Below, piece by piece: positions 35,259 through 44,335 of a stretch of DNA of 64,000 bases. The position numbers were made by a program, and so were the translations under genes. Below the pieces are notes generated by a model. It worked only from the letters and a program-made list of their open reading frames with translations, was not told the DNA's origin and ran no database searches. Source of the stretch: Staphylococcus haemolyticus (GTDB taxonomy: Bacteria > Bacillota > Bacilli > Staphylococcales > Staphylococcaceae). Location: contig NZ_CP035291.1 of assembly GCF_006094395.1 (NCBI RefSeq), forward strand, positions 186,001 to 250,000, given 5' to 3'. Within the stretch, counting starts at the first letter, position 1. Each line of letters begins with the position of its first letter.

Positions 35259-36140
35259 ATGGAAGATAAATTAAAAGGATTATACGCCGCTTTACTTGTA
35301 CCGTTTGATGAACATGGACAAGTGAAAGAAGAAGGATTAAAGCAAATTGCTAAAAATGCGATTGAGACTGAGAAACTTGATGGTTTATATGTAAATGGTA
35401 GTTCTGGGGAGAACTTCTTAATTAGTAAAGAACAAAAGAAACAAATTTTTAGAGTAGTGAAAGAAACTGTTGGAGACGATGTGAACTTAATTGCGCAAAT
35501 TGGATCATTAGATTTAAATGAAGCGATTGAACTTGGGAAATACGCAACAGAACTAGGTTATGATGCGTTATCAGCAGTGACACCATTCTATTATCCATTC
35601 TCTTTTGAAGAAATTAAGCAATATTATTTCGACATTATCGAAGCAACACAAAACAATATGATTATTTATGCGATTCCTGACTTAACAGGTGTCAATATTA
35701 GCATCGAACAATTTGGCGAGCTATTTAATCACGAAAAAATTGTAGGTGTGAAATACACTGCACCGAACTTCTTCTTATTAGAACGTATCCGTAAGGCATT
35801 TCCAAATAAACTCATATTATCTGGATTTGATGAAATGTTAGTGCAAGCGACAATTTCAGGTGTCGATGGGGCAATTGGTTCAACATACAATGTGAATGGT
35901 CGCCGTGCACGACAAATATTTGATTTAGCACGAGAAGGAAAAATTGCTGAAGCATACCAAATTCAACATGATACGAATGACATCATCGAAACGGTATTAA
36001 GTATGGGCATTTACCCAACACTCAAAGAAATATTAAAATCTCGTGGTATCGATGGCGGATTACCTAAACGTCCATTCCGACCATTTGATGAATCACATCG
36101 CGACGCATTAGACACATTAATTAAAAAATATGATTTATAA
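35259..36140 (+). CDS. nanA: N-acetylneuraminate lyase
   Basis: A 293-residue class I aldolase (DHDPS family) splitting sialic acid into ManNAc and pyruvate. [12 protein letters not shown] (~45) is the carboxylate loop, [13 protein letters not shown] (~134) has the catalytic Tyr, and [13 protein letters not shown] (~159) holds the Schiff-base Lys. I start at ATG 35259, preceded by TTGGAGGAA; a TTG at 35244 is part of the ribosome site. nanT follows after 51 bases, so transport and cleavage are co-expressed. Confidence 0.97.
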   Translation: MEDKLKGLYAALLVPFDEHGQVKEEGLKQIAKNAIETEKLDGLYVNGSSGENFLISKEQKKQIFRVVKETVGDDVNLIAQIGSLDLNEAIELGKYATELGYDALSAVTPFYYPFSFEEIKQYYFDIIEATQNNMIIYAIPDLTGVNISIEQFGELFNHEKIVGVKYTAPNFFLLERIRKAFPNKLILSGFDEMLVQATISGVDGAIGSTYNVNGRRARQIFDLAREGKIAEAYQIQHDTNDIIETVLSMGIYPTLKEILKSRGIDGGLPKRPFRPFDESHRDALDTLIKKYDL

Positions 36141-36191
36141 GCAAACTGAGAATATTTAACAACAGAATATGTAACACAAGGGGTGTTGATT

Positions 36192-37724
36192 ATGCATCAA
36201 GTCGGTTTTGGGGCATGGAACTGGGTAGCTGTTATTGGTTATCTTGTCATTATGTTATTAATTGGAGCGTACTTTACTAAAAGGGCTGGTAAAGATACGG
36301 ATAGTTTCTTTACGGCAAGTGGTCGTTTGCCTTCGTGGGCCATTGGGTTCTCGATTTATGCAACGACATTAAGTGCGATTACTTTTATGTCTACACCAGA
36401 AAAGGCATTTCTAACAGATTGGGCATACATCGCTGGTAATATTGCGATTATCGCGATTATTCCAATTTTAATCGCATTTTATGTACCATTCTTTAAAAAG
36501 TTACGCGTCACATCAGCGTACGAATATTTAGAGGCGCGTTTTGGCCCAAGTATTCGTGTCATTGGTTCATTACTATTCGTCATTTTCCACTTAGGACGCA
36601 TAGCAATTGTGATTTACTTACCAACATTAGCAATCACAGCGGTATCAGATATGAATCCATTTATCGTAGCTAGTTTAGTAGGAATTTTATGTATTCTTTA
36701 TACTTTCTTAGGCGGATTCGAAGGCGTTGTATGGAGCGATTTCATTCAGGGGGTTATTTTACTTGGTGGCGCATTAATGATAATTGTCATCGGTGCTTTT
36801 GAAATCAAAGGAGGATTCGGCACAATTGTCAGTGATGCAATTGCCAATAAGAAGATTATTAGTGCAGATAACTGGAAATTAAATGGCGCTGCTGCTGCAA
36901 TCCCTATTATCTTCTTAGGAAATATCTTTAACAACTTGCATCAATATACTGCGAGTCAAGATGTTGTTCAACGTTATCAAGCGTCGGATTCTATGGATGA
37001 AACGAAGAAATCATTGTGGACAAATGGTGTTTTAGCGTTAATCTCTGCACCTATTTTCTATGGAATGGGAACTATGATGTATTCTTTCTATCAACATGAA
37101 CAGGTATTGCCTAAGGGATTCAATACATCATCTATCGTGCCTTACTTCATTCTAACTGAAATGCCACCATTCGTGGGCGGATTACTTATTGCAGCTATAT
37201 TTGCTGCTGCACAGTCAACGATTTCATCTAGTTTGAACTCTATCTCTGCTTGTATTTCTGAAGATATTAAACATCGTTTCTTCGGAAAAGGGGCAGATAA
37301 ATCAGAAGTTAACTTTGCACGATTAGTCATTGTTGTGGCAGGCTTATTAAGCTATGGAATCTCAATTTACTTAATTGCTGCCGATTCAAACAATTTATGG
37401 GATTTATTCTTATTAATCACTGGATTATTTGGTGTACCATTAGCTGGTATCTTTGCAGTAGGTATCTTTACGAAACGTGCCAATACATTTGGTGTCTTAG
37501 TAGGATTAGTAGCAGGTGTAATCATTGCTTACGTATTAAATGGCGTCGGTGGCGGTAACGCACCATTCTACGTATCAATCATTTCATTCGTTGTTGCTTT
37601 CATCTTTGGTTATTTAGTAAGTCTTGTCGTACCATCTAAAAATGCAAAAGATATTACTGGATTAACGATCTTCGATAAAGATAAACCATCAACATATATT
37701 TCTAAAGTAGTAGAGAAAAAATAA
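36192..37724 (+). CDS. nanT: Sodium:solute symporter, sialic-acid transporter
   Basis: A 510-residue, thirteen-helix SSS-family carrier. FFTASGRLPSWAIGFSIYATTLSAITFMS near residue 40 is the first sodium/substrate helix region, and AAIFAAAQSTISSSLNSISA near 335 is the conserved SSS helix with the Na2-site serines. In S. aureus an SSS protein encoded beside nanA imports N-acetylneuraminate, so the same substrate is inferred from position. ATG 36192 follows AAGGGGTG. A terminator follows at once. Confidence 0.93.
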   Translation: MHQVGFGAWNWVAVIGYLVIMLLIGAYFTKRAGKDTDSFFTASGRLPSWAIGFSIYATTLSAITFMSTPEKAFLTDWAYIAGNIAIIAIIPILIAFYVPFFKKLRVTSAYEYLEARFGPSIRVIGSLLFVIFHLGRIAIVIYLPTLAITAVSDMNPFIVASLVGILCILYTFLGGFEGVVWSDFIQGVILLGGALMIIVIGAFEIKGGFGTIVSDAIANKKIISADNWKLNGAAAAIPIIFLGNIFNNLHQYTASQDVVQRYQASDSMDETKKSLWTNGVLALISAPIFYGMGTMMYSFYQHEQVLPKGFNTSSIVPYFILTEMPPFVGGLLIAAIFAAAQSTISSSLNSISACISEDIKHRFFGKGADKSEVNFARLVIVVAGLLSYGISIYLIAADSNNLWDLFLLITGLFGVPLAGIFAVGIFTKRANTFGVLVGLVAGVIIAYVLNGVGGGNAPFYVSIISFVVAFIFGYLVSLVVPSKNAKDITGLTIFDKDKPSTYISKVVEKK

Positions 37725-37733
37725 TATTTTGTT

Positions 37734-37771
37734 GCGAGTTGAACACAAGTTTTTGTTCGACTCGCATTTTA
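37734..37771 (+). terminator. Terminator of nanAT
   Basis: GCGAGTTGAAC and GTTCGACTCGC pair around an ~10-base loop, followed by ATTTT. Confidence 0.8.
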
Positions 37772-37828
37772 TGTCTCTAGAGTTATGCTAAGATAAAAAT
37801 GAACTATAAAACAAATAGAGGTATCATC

Positions 37829-38647
37829 ATGAAAATATTAAAAATTGCAGGTATGTTCTTATTAGCACTACTTATCATGGTCGTTACACAAGGCATTGCA
37901 TCCATCTTTAGTGATTTAATTCCATTTCTAGGTATGGGCGCTATTTTACAAGGGATTTTATATATCATTTTTGCTTTTTTAGTCGTTCGATTATTCATTA
38001 AACATGTATTAAAAGATCGCTTGAACGCATATCGCATCACGAAACCTAAATTTAGTGTCATCTATGTTGTATTAGGTATAGGTTTACCGGTAGCAGTTTA
38101 TGCGGTATATGTCATCTTTGTTCCAGGTGATTTCATCGTACATCATTTTAGTACTTTAAATGATATATTGCACACGTTTTTCTGGGCTATCTTTGTAACA
38201 GCCATTGGTGGCGCAGTCGTTGAAGAAATGGTATGCAGAGGTTTATTGATGGGATATATTGAGAAGAAGACGAACATCAATATTGCCATTATTTCCACGG
38301 CAATCTTTTTTGGTGCCATTCATTTATTAAACGGTGGACTAAATGTAACTAGTTTCTTCTTATTATTAATTAGCGGTTCATTAGTAGGTATTATGTTTGG
38401 TTTAGCAACCTATAAATTCAATACCATTTGGGCAAGCATTACACTACATTTTTGTTGGAATTTATCCCAACTTTTACTTATCACTGAAAAGGAAAGTCAG
38501 TATAGTATTTGGCAATATGTCGTACATACGAACAACATAGCCATCACAGGCAATCAATTTGGTTATGAAGCATCCATTATATCTATCGCAGGATACATAG
38601 GCGTTATTCTTATTTTACTAATGATTAAGCATAGAGATATTCAATAG
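37829..38647 (+). CDS. CPBP family intramembrane protease-like protein
   Basis: A ~272-residue polytopic protein from ATG 37829, with AGAGG at 37817-37821. Motif 1 reads VVEEMVCRGLLMGYIEKK near residue 130, motif 2 FGAIHLLNGG near 160, and the third histidine is in LHFCWNLSQ. The whole chain, including YKFNTIWAS and the C-terminal helix, parallels the 7090-7926 protein, so the two are paralogues lying 30 kb apart. Function unknown; the family includes self-immunity proteins. Confidence 0.87.
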   Translation: MKILKIAGMFLLALLIMVVTQGIASIFSDLIPFLGMGAILQGILYIIFAFLVVRLFIKHVLKDRLNAYRITKPKFSVIYVVLGIGLPVAVYAVYVIFVPGDFIVHHFSTLNDILHTFFWAIFVTAIGGAVVEEMVCRGLLMGYIEKKTNINIAIISTAIFFGAIHLLNGGLNVTSFFLLLISGSLVGIMFGLATYKFNTIWASITLHFCWNLSQLLLITEKESQYSIWQYVVHTNNIAITGNQFGYEASIISIAGYIGVILILLMIKHRDIQ

Positions 38648-38811
38648 AAGGGTTCAGATTTCTAAAGAGTGATATTCTCTCGTGAAATTAGGCATAGTAA
38701 ACATATTACTTTAAAAGTAGTTGTTATATTACATGGATTATTTAAATTATTTATATAGTTGTTTATACTAAAATAAGGAAAGAATTACTTACATTATAAA
38801 GGAGCATTAAT

Positions 38812-39420
38812 ATGAAGAAATATCTATTAGTTATTCCTGTAATTATTCTTACTTTTACATTAGTAGGATGTTCGTCATCGTCAGAAGAAAAAAATTCTAA
38901 AGACACATCTAATGATAACAAGCAGTCACAAAATAGTTCTAAACATAATCACAAGATACCGAAACATATTTTTGATAAAACAACAAAAAATCAGAAGATT
39001 TCTGAGAGTACGATAAAAAAAGATATTAAAACCTATTTAGATACCGATAGAAAACTAACAGATGCTAGAGAGCCATACGAGGACAAGTTAGACTCTGACG
39101 AAAAGTTATCTAAAAAGAAAGAACAAAAATTCAATCACATTGTTGACTTACAAGAACGAAATTTAAAAAACTTTGCCAATTACATAAATAATAATCAAAT
39201 GCCTAACAAAGAATATGAACAATACACTAAAAAGATAAGCAATTATATGATAGCAATATATCAAACCAATCAACGTGCGTTAAATTTAGATGAAGATGCA
39301 TCATTAAAAGATATTCTCGACGTCAATAAAGACAAAAATATTGCGAATGGTCGAGAACAAGCAAAAATTGAGAAATTTTTAAAAGAGAAAAATATCCAAA
39401 CCATTGCATTTGATAAATAA
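38812..39420 (+). CDS. Lipoprotein of unknown function
   Basis: A 202-residue protein with a lipoprotein signal (ILTFTLVGCSSSSEE; lipidated Cys at ~20). A Ser/Asn/Lys/Asp-rich linker to ~50 is followed by a helical, highly charged domain. No enzymatic motif is visible. It sits on the outer face of the membrane, like the many small staphylococcal lipoproteins. AAAGGAGC is the ribosome site; a strong terminator follows, so it is monocistronic. Confidence 0.85.
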   Translation: MKKYLLVIPVIILTFTLVGCSSSSEEKNSKDTSNDNKQSQNSSKHNHKIPKHIFDKTTKNQKISESTIKKDIKTYLDTDRKLTDAREPYEDKLDSDEKLSKKKEQKFNHIVDLQERNLKNFANYINNNQMPNKEYEQYTKKISNYMIAIYQTNQRALNLDEDASLKDILDVNKDKNIANGREQAKIEKFLKEKNIQTIAFDK

Positions 39421-39424
39421 AAAT

Positions 39425-39458
39425 AAGCAGGACTTCGACGGAATGAAGTCCTGCTTTT
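39425..39458 (+). terminator. Terminator of the lipoprotein gene
   Basis: AAGCAGGACTTC and GAAGTCCTGCTT form a 12-base-pair stem followed by T residues. Confidence 0.9.
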
Positions 39459-39550
39459 ACTGTGTAAATAATCATTTCTAAATTAAGAAATATTTAAGAT
39501 TAAATTGCGACAATATTTGTTATGTTAGAACTAGTTTAAGAGTTCAATGT

Positions 39551-40369
39551 TTAACTAAAAAATACCATAAAGTAACTTACTAGAACCATGATGCCACTCA
39601 CACCATTATGGATCATATGAACCATCATGCTGTCGCGAACATTTTTACGACGATGGTAAGCAAGATAGAATATCATTCCCATCATTGTATACATTAGAAT
39701 TGCTACCCAATTTGAAATACCATGCTGAGAAGCAAAGATAAGTGATGATAGGATGAATGGCAACCAGAATCGTGTACGTTTAAATAATATTTCTTTGAAA
39801 ATGCCACGATAAACAAGTTCTTCTAAATAAGGTGCTACAAATGTAATCGTCAGTACGAAGACAATTAGCGGGAAGACTTGGCCCAATTGATCCGGCGTTG
39901 GTTTGGCAGCGTTCATATCACCTAATAACATTTTGTCATTTTGTGTTTGCATTGAACCTGTCGCAAATAACATTAAATATGACATACCAATAACGATTAA
40001 TCTAAGAAGTACGGCCCAACCAACATTTACTGCAATATCCTTACCTGTAAATTTTTTAGGCTTTTCATAGGTATGACGTTTGTAATAGCCTCTAACTAGC
40101 CATATTATTACAGCAGCTAGTATGAAATAAATGATGGTCACTAATGTGCAAGTTAATGTATCCATATAAATAGAAAAACTATAGATAAACATACTACTCA
40201 CAATAGGAATTTGAATTAGTAGCATCCAGCCTATAAAAATAAGGGCACGTACAAACTTATTACCAGTTGGACGACGTTTTTCAGTATGTATGTGGTCTTT
40301 AGTTGAATTATCTTCATTTGAAGAAGATGTAGTATTAGAAATTGTATCCATATTCTGATGATTCATCAT
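39551..40369 (-). CDS. CPBP family intramembrane protease-like protein with polar N-terminus
   Basis: A ~272-residue protein from ATG 40369, placed six bases after AAGGTGGG; the frame is open to 40435 but without a suitable ribosome site. The first ~45 residues are polar and cytosolic (Asn/Thr/Ser/Asp-rich). About seven helices follow. Motif 1 is APYLEELVYRGIFKEIL near residue 190, motif 2 IFASQHGISNW near 217, and a late HMIHNGVSG. It is head-to-head with another CPBP gene at 40525; the two share a 155-base upstream region. Confidence 0.86.
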   Translation of the reverse strand: MMNHQNMDTISNTTSSSNEDNSTKDHIHTEKRRPTGNKFVRALIFIGWMLLIQIPIVSSMFIYSFSIYMDTLTCTLVTIIYFILAAVIIWLVRGYYKRHTYEKPKKFTGKDIAVNVGWAVLLRLIVIGMSYLMLFATGSMQTQNDKMLLGDMNAAKPTPDQLGQVFPLIVFVLTITFVAPYLEELVYRGIFKEILFKRTRFWLPFILSSLIFASQHGISNWVAILMYTMMGMIFYLAYHRRKNVRDSMMVHMIHNGVSGIMVLVSYFMVFFS

Positions 40370-40524
40370 AATAAACCCACCTTTGTCTAGAAATATAAAA
40401 TCTTGAAAATGAATACCTCTATATGAATGTAACATATATTTGACATTTATTGTAGGTCACTTCATAAAAATGCGTTATCTTAACTAAAAATCAACATTTC
40501 AATTATATGTTTAGGAGGTTAACT

Positions 40525-41187
40525 ATGTCTAAAGATGAAATGTCACATGACCATATAACAGGAGATTTCCAAATTTCTCAAAAACCTTATTGGAAGTTGC
40601 TATTACAATCTCTATTTTTAATTTGTATTTTATTTGTTGCCGAATCAATGGTTATATTTTTAGTAGAGAAGACAAAGTACTTTTGGATTGCTATTGTAGG
40701 GGTCATTATCGCATTTCTAATTTTAAAATTAAGTAAGTTGAAGCTATTTCAATTTAGTCGAATAACTAAAAAGCAATGGCTAATCATTATCATTGGATTC
40801 ATTCTTGCCAATGGTGCAGATTATATTTATTTTGAATTCATGCCTACAACAGGGAATGAAAAGGAGTTAGAGGAAAGTTACCGCAATGTACCACTGTATT
40901 TACAACTCATTGCGATAGGTATTTTAGGTCCTATCATAGAAGAAATTATATTTAGAGGATTGTTAATTAAAGGTATCTTTAGAGGTGCGCCTATAGTTGG
41001 TGGCATAGTATCTGTTATTTTATTCGCTGGCGCTCATGGCCCAAGCAACATAGGTGAATGGTTTATTTACGGTTTTTCAGGTTTCATTTTCGTTATTGCA
41101 TATTTAACAACAAAACGGCTCGAAATACCTATTATCATACACATGCTTGGTAATATATTAGCTACATTTCAAAATTATTTTTGGTAG
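40525..41187 (+). CDS. CPBP family intramembrane protease-like protein
   Basis: A 220-residue polytopic protein from ATG 40525, directly after TAGGAGG. Motif 1 is GPIIEEIIFRGLLIKGI near residue 138, motif 2 FAGAHGPSNIGEW near 168, and the last helix carries IIIHMLGNILATFQN. It is divergent from the CPBP gene at 39551-40369 and ends in a good terminator. It is one of six family members in this window. Confidence 0.87.
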   Translation: MSKDEMSHDHITGDFQISQKPYWKLLLQSLFLICILFVAESMVIFLVEKTKYFWIAIVGVIIAFLILKLSKLKLFQFSRITKKQWLIIIIGFILANGADYIYFEFMPTTGNEKELEESYRNVPLYLQLIAIGILGPIIEEIIFRGLLIKGIFRGAPIVGGIVSVILFAGAHGPSNIGEWFIYGFSGFIFVIAYLTTKRLEIPIIIHMLGNILATFQNYFW

Positions 41188-41222
41188 AAATACTTTAATT
41201 ACATAGTATATACGCAATAAAA

Positions 41223-41257
41223 AGCAATGCCTAAGTTTTGATAGGCATTGTTTTTTA
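41223..41257 (+). terminator. Rho-independent terminator
   Basis: AGCAATGCCTA and TAGGCATTGTT pair around a 7-base loop, followed by TTTTTT. Confidence 0.88.
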
Positions 41258-41259
41258 AC

Positions 41260-41892
41260 TTAAATATGCTCAATTTTTAAATGTTTACCGGGAAGACTGT
41301 CTAATAAATAAGGATCATGCGTAATAATAATTAGCTGTAACTTATCCATATTTCGTAACATTTGGAGTATGATTTCTTCATTTATCACATCAAGATTCGT
41401 TGTAGCCTCGTCTAGAATTAATACTTCAGGTTCAACTAATAATGCCTTCGCAATCCATAAACGTTGGAATTGTCCGCCACTTAAGGTGCTCACTTTTTTA
41501 GGTAACAAAGATTTGTCGAGTTTACATTGTTCTATGACGCTTAACATCTTATCGTCATGTTGATTTTTAGGAATATTAAAGTGTTTTAAAGGTTGTTTTA
41601 AGATCCAAGAAACTGTTTTTTTAGTATCTAATGTATTGGCATTATATTGAGGCACGTATTGAATATGTTTCAGCCAATCTTGCTGTGACACATGTCCAAG
41701 CGTCATATCTTTATAACTTACCATACCTTCATAATTATCATCTAAACCTGCAATGATTTGTGCGAGCGTAGACTTACCACTTCCACTAGTACCACTAATG
41801 ATTAAATTATCAGTATCTTTAAGTTCTAAATTAAAGTTTTTAAATATCTGCTTTTCAGAAAATGATTTATTTAAAGATTTAATCTGCAACAT
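41260..41892 (-). CDS. ABC transporter ATPase (second ATPase of a Ni/peptide-type importer)
   Basis: A 210-residue ATPase: Walker A SGTSGSGKST (~34), Q-loop QYVPQYNAN, signature LSGGQFQRL (~139), Walker B VLILDEATT (~158) and switch His in IITHD. It is short, lacking the C-terminal extension of DppF/OppF. It is the last gene of a five-gene operon (binding protein, two permeases, two ATPases) and overlaps the upstream ATPase gene by 14 bases. It powers import with its partner ATPase. Confidence 0.9.
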   Translation of the reverse strand: MLQIKSLNKSFSEKQIFKNFNLELKDTDNLIISGTSGSGKSTLAQIIAGLDDNYEGMVSYKDMTLGHVSQQDWLKHIQYVPQYNANTLDTKKTVSWILKQPLKHFNIPKNQHDDKMLSVIEQCKLDKSLLPKKVSTLSGGQFQRLWIAKALLVEPEVLILDEATTNLDVINEEIILQMLRNMDKLQLIIITHDPYLLDSLPGKHLKIEHI

Positions 41893-42652
41893 AACGGTAT
41901 CTCCTATGCGCTAATTCAATTAATTGCTGTGAGTAAGCGTGCTCGGGACGCACTAAAATATCGTTTGCTTCGCCACTTTCAATCATTTGGCCATTACGCA
42001 TCACACTAATATGTGTTGCGTAATCCATAGCTAAACTTAGGTCATGCGTGATAAATAGTAATGTCATATTATGTTCTTGAACAACATGATTTAATAATTT
42101 CATTAGTTGATTTCGATTGTCAAAATCAAGTGCACTTGTCGGTTCGTCCACGATCAATAATTTAGCTTCTCTAACAATTGACATTACTAAGGCAATTCGT
42201 TGAGCCATACTACCACTCAACTGAAAAGGGTAGTCATTAAATAAATCTTCAGGATTCTCTAATCCTAAATGTCTAAATTGACGTAGAACAAATTCGTGTT
42301 GCTGTTGTCGAGACAATTGCGTATTTAATGCATCAAACAGTGCATCAAAATGTTTTCGAATACGTACATTTTGGAAGAAATTACTATTAGTATCTTGGAA
42401 CATGGCATCGGTATTATTTAAATCAATTGCAATTTGACCTTGATACTTTAGATGAGGATGACGCATATTCAAAACTGTACGTGCTAATAAAGATTTACCA
42501 CTGCCACTCTCTCCAACTAAACAATGAAAGCTACCCTCTGTAACAGTTAAATCTACTTGATTCAACAATGCATGATTTCCGTCATAAACGGAGACATTCT
42601 TCAAATGTAGTAAAGCATTTATTGAGTGAATCGACGATTGAGTATTTGACAT
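41879..42652 (-). CDS. ABC transporter ATPase (first ATPase of a Ni/peptide-type importer)
   Basis: A ~257-residue ATPase of the Dpp/Nik D type. I start at ATG 42652, ten bases after AGGAGGG; a longer frame to 42700 adds a sequence overlapping the permease gene. Walker A VGESGSGKS (~48), signature LSGSMAQRI, where the canonical Gly-Gly-Gln is altered to Gly-Ser-Met, Walker B LLIVDEPTSALD (~174) and LFITHDLSLAMD are visible. The degenerate signature may leave one composite ATP site weak, as in some heterodimeric ABC pairs. Confidence 0.88.
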   Translation of the reverse strand: MSNTQSSIHSINALLHLKNVSVYDGNHALLNQVDLTVTEGSFHCLVGESGSGKSLLARTVLNMRHPHLKYQGQIAIDLNNTDAMFQDTNSNFFQNVRIRKHFDALFDALNTQLSRQQQHEFVLRQFRHLGLENPEDLFNDYPFQLSGSMAQRIALVMSIVREAKLLIVDEPTSALDFDNRNQLMKLLNHVVQEHNMTLLFITHDLSLAMDYATHISVMRNGQMIESGEANDILVRPEHAYSQQLIELAHRRYRYVAD

Positions 42653-43305
42653 ATGAGCGCGAACCCTCCTAACAATATTCCTGGAAAGAAGAATAACCAA
42701 GGTGCTGAGTAAAAGTAGCTCTTACCGTCGTAGAGTATGGCACCTAATTCTGGCAATGGTGGTTTTACTCCTAATCCAATAAAAGCTAATCCTGAAATAC
42801 TAAGCATTAATTTTCCAAAATCGGCAGTAATGAGTGCAGTCACGTTACGCATAAGATGTGGAATAATATGACGTACTGTCGTTTGTGTCCTTGTTAAACC
42901 ACTTAATGATGCAAATTTAACGAAAGGTTGCGTTTGTACATCACGAGCCAAATTTCTGAAATAACGTAAATAGCGTCCTAACCACCCAATCATCAAGGCC
43001 AAACATAAACCTACAATTGAGTTATTAATAAAGCCTAATACGACAAGTGCGATAATAATAGATGGTAAAGCAATTAACATATCAGCAAATGCCATCAATA
43101 GTGCATCTAACCAACGACCAATTAGTGCAGCTGCTAGCCCTAATATTAGTCCCAATATTACGCTCCCAACTATAATGAGCGTCGTTAAACCAAGTGTAAC
43201 CATGCTACCAACAAATAGGCGAGTGAAGAAGTCACGTCCTAAATGGTCAGTGCCTAATAGATGATGAAGGCTTGGAGGTAAAAGTGCTTCCGATTGATGA
43301 ATCAT
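42619..43305 (-). CDS. ABC permease (NikC/DppC-like), N-terminally truncated by a nonsense codon
   Basis: A 228-residue permease from the first ATG downstream of the break. LGTDHLGRDFFTRLF near residue 17 is the usual DppC/NikC early motif, and the EAA loop follows near 115 (KFASLSGLTRTQ). In-frame upstream codons up to ATG 43386 encode the missing start and a first membrane helix, but TAG at 43371-43369 interrupts them after five codons. No ribosome site is seen before ATG 43305, so the protein may be poorly made or absent, and the importer may be inactive in this strain. Confidence 0.75.
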   Translation of the reverse strand: MIHQSEALLPPSLHHLLGTDHLGRDFFTRLFVGSMVTLGLTTLIIVGSVILGLILGLAAALIGRWLDALLMAFADMLIALPSIIIALVVLGFINNSIVGLCLALMIGWLGRYLRYFRNLARDVQTQPFVKFASLSGLTRTQTTVRHIIPHLMRNVTALITADFGKLMLSISGLAFIGLGVKPPLPELGAILYDGKSYFYSAPWLFFFPGILLGGFALICQILNRRFTQ

Positions 43306-43386
43306 GTTTGCTTTGTCATAAAGCAGAAAAGCAAGTATAACGAATATGATTGCAATAATAGGCCATATCTAATGTTTAATCTTCAT
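43306..43386 (-). pseudogene. 5' end of the permease gene, separated by an in-frame TAG
   Basis: ATG 43386 overlaps the preceding permease stop (ATGAAGATTAA), the expected coupled start. It reads M-K-I-K-H, then TAG, then IWPIIAIIFVILAFLLYDKA in the frame of the downstream permease. That helix is the normal first membrane segment of DppC/NikC proteins. One base change explains the break. Confidence 0.8.
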
Positions 43387-44335
43387 AAGCTATTCGGCCT
43401 CCTGACTTTTTTGACATTCTTAGACGTGGATCACTTTTCTCAAGTAAAACATCACCGAAGAAATTGAGCACCATTATGAAGGTAATAATCATCATTAAAA
43501 TGCCTAAAATAACAGGGTAGTCACGTAAATTAATACTATTGATTAATAACTTACCTAATCCAGAAATACTAAAAATGACTTCTAAGATAATCACTCGGCT
43601 AAATAAATGTATAAAATTATTAATGATGATTGTCATGAGTGGTGCCAAAATTTCTTTTACTTGTACATAGATACAATCTTTTAATTTAAATTGTCGTAAT
43701 TGAGCTAATTGGAAAGGTTGGCCTTGTAATGTACTTTCAAAAAGATGACTGCTTAACAGCAACATATGACTACCTTCTACAAGAACGAGTATGACAATTG
43801 GAAGAACAAAATATTGCCAACTATTACTTCCTACGAAAGGGAATAGATGCCATTTCACACCAAAGTAATAAATGAAAATAATTGCTAGCCAATATTCTGG
43901 TAATGATGTAACTACTTGGGCAATACGAGTTATTACGACTGACCACTTTTTTCGTGAATGATTGCCACATAAATAACCAATTACGTAACTTATAGGAAAC
44001 AGTATGATAGCTGAACCGAATATTAATTTAATGGTTGGGACAATTGCCTGGGAAATACGTTCAGTTACGGGTTCACCATTACTAAAACTCGTACCAAGGT
44101 CGCCTGTAAAGACATTGCCTAACCATTGGACATATCGAACTGGCATTGCCTGACTTAAACCAAGTTTCTCTTGAGCCATTTTAATACGTTCAGGCGTGAT
44201 TTGTGCAACACCATGTTCTTGTAAGTATTGAACGGCAGGGTTACCGGTTGTATTCTCTAAGAGAAGAAATAATACAAAGGAAATGATGATTAAATAGATG
44301 AGTAGTCTGATGAAATGTTTTACAATGTTAGTCAT
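43376..44335 (-). CDS. ABC permease (NikB/DppB-like)
   Basis: A 319-residue permease with six helices and the family's N-terminal FIRLLIYLIIISFVLFLL helix. EKLGLSQAMPVRYVQWLGNVFTGDLGTSF (positions ~57 onward) is a classic DppB/NikB motif, and FSISGLGKLLINSINLRDYPVI lies near 265. It overlaps the binding-protein gene upstream by 8 bases and should pair with the NikC-like permease downstream to form the membrane channel. Confidence 0.93.
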   Translation of the reverse strand: MTNIVKHFIRLLIYLIIISFVLFLLLENTTGNPAVQYLQEHGVAQITPERIKMAQEKLGLSQAMPVRYVQWLGNVFTGDLGTSFSNGEPVTERISQAIVPTIKLIFGSAIILFPISYVIGYLCGNHSRKKWSVVITRIAQVVTSLPEYWLAIIFIYYFGVKWHLFPFVGSNSWQYFVLPIVILVLVEGSHMLLLSSHLFESTLQGQPFQLAQLRQFKLKDCIYVQVKEILAPLMTIIINNFIHLFSRVIILEVIFSISGLGKLLINSINLRDYPVILGILMMIITFIMVLNFFGDVLLEKSDPRLRMSKKSGGRIAYED

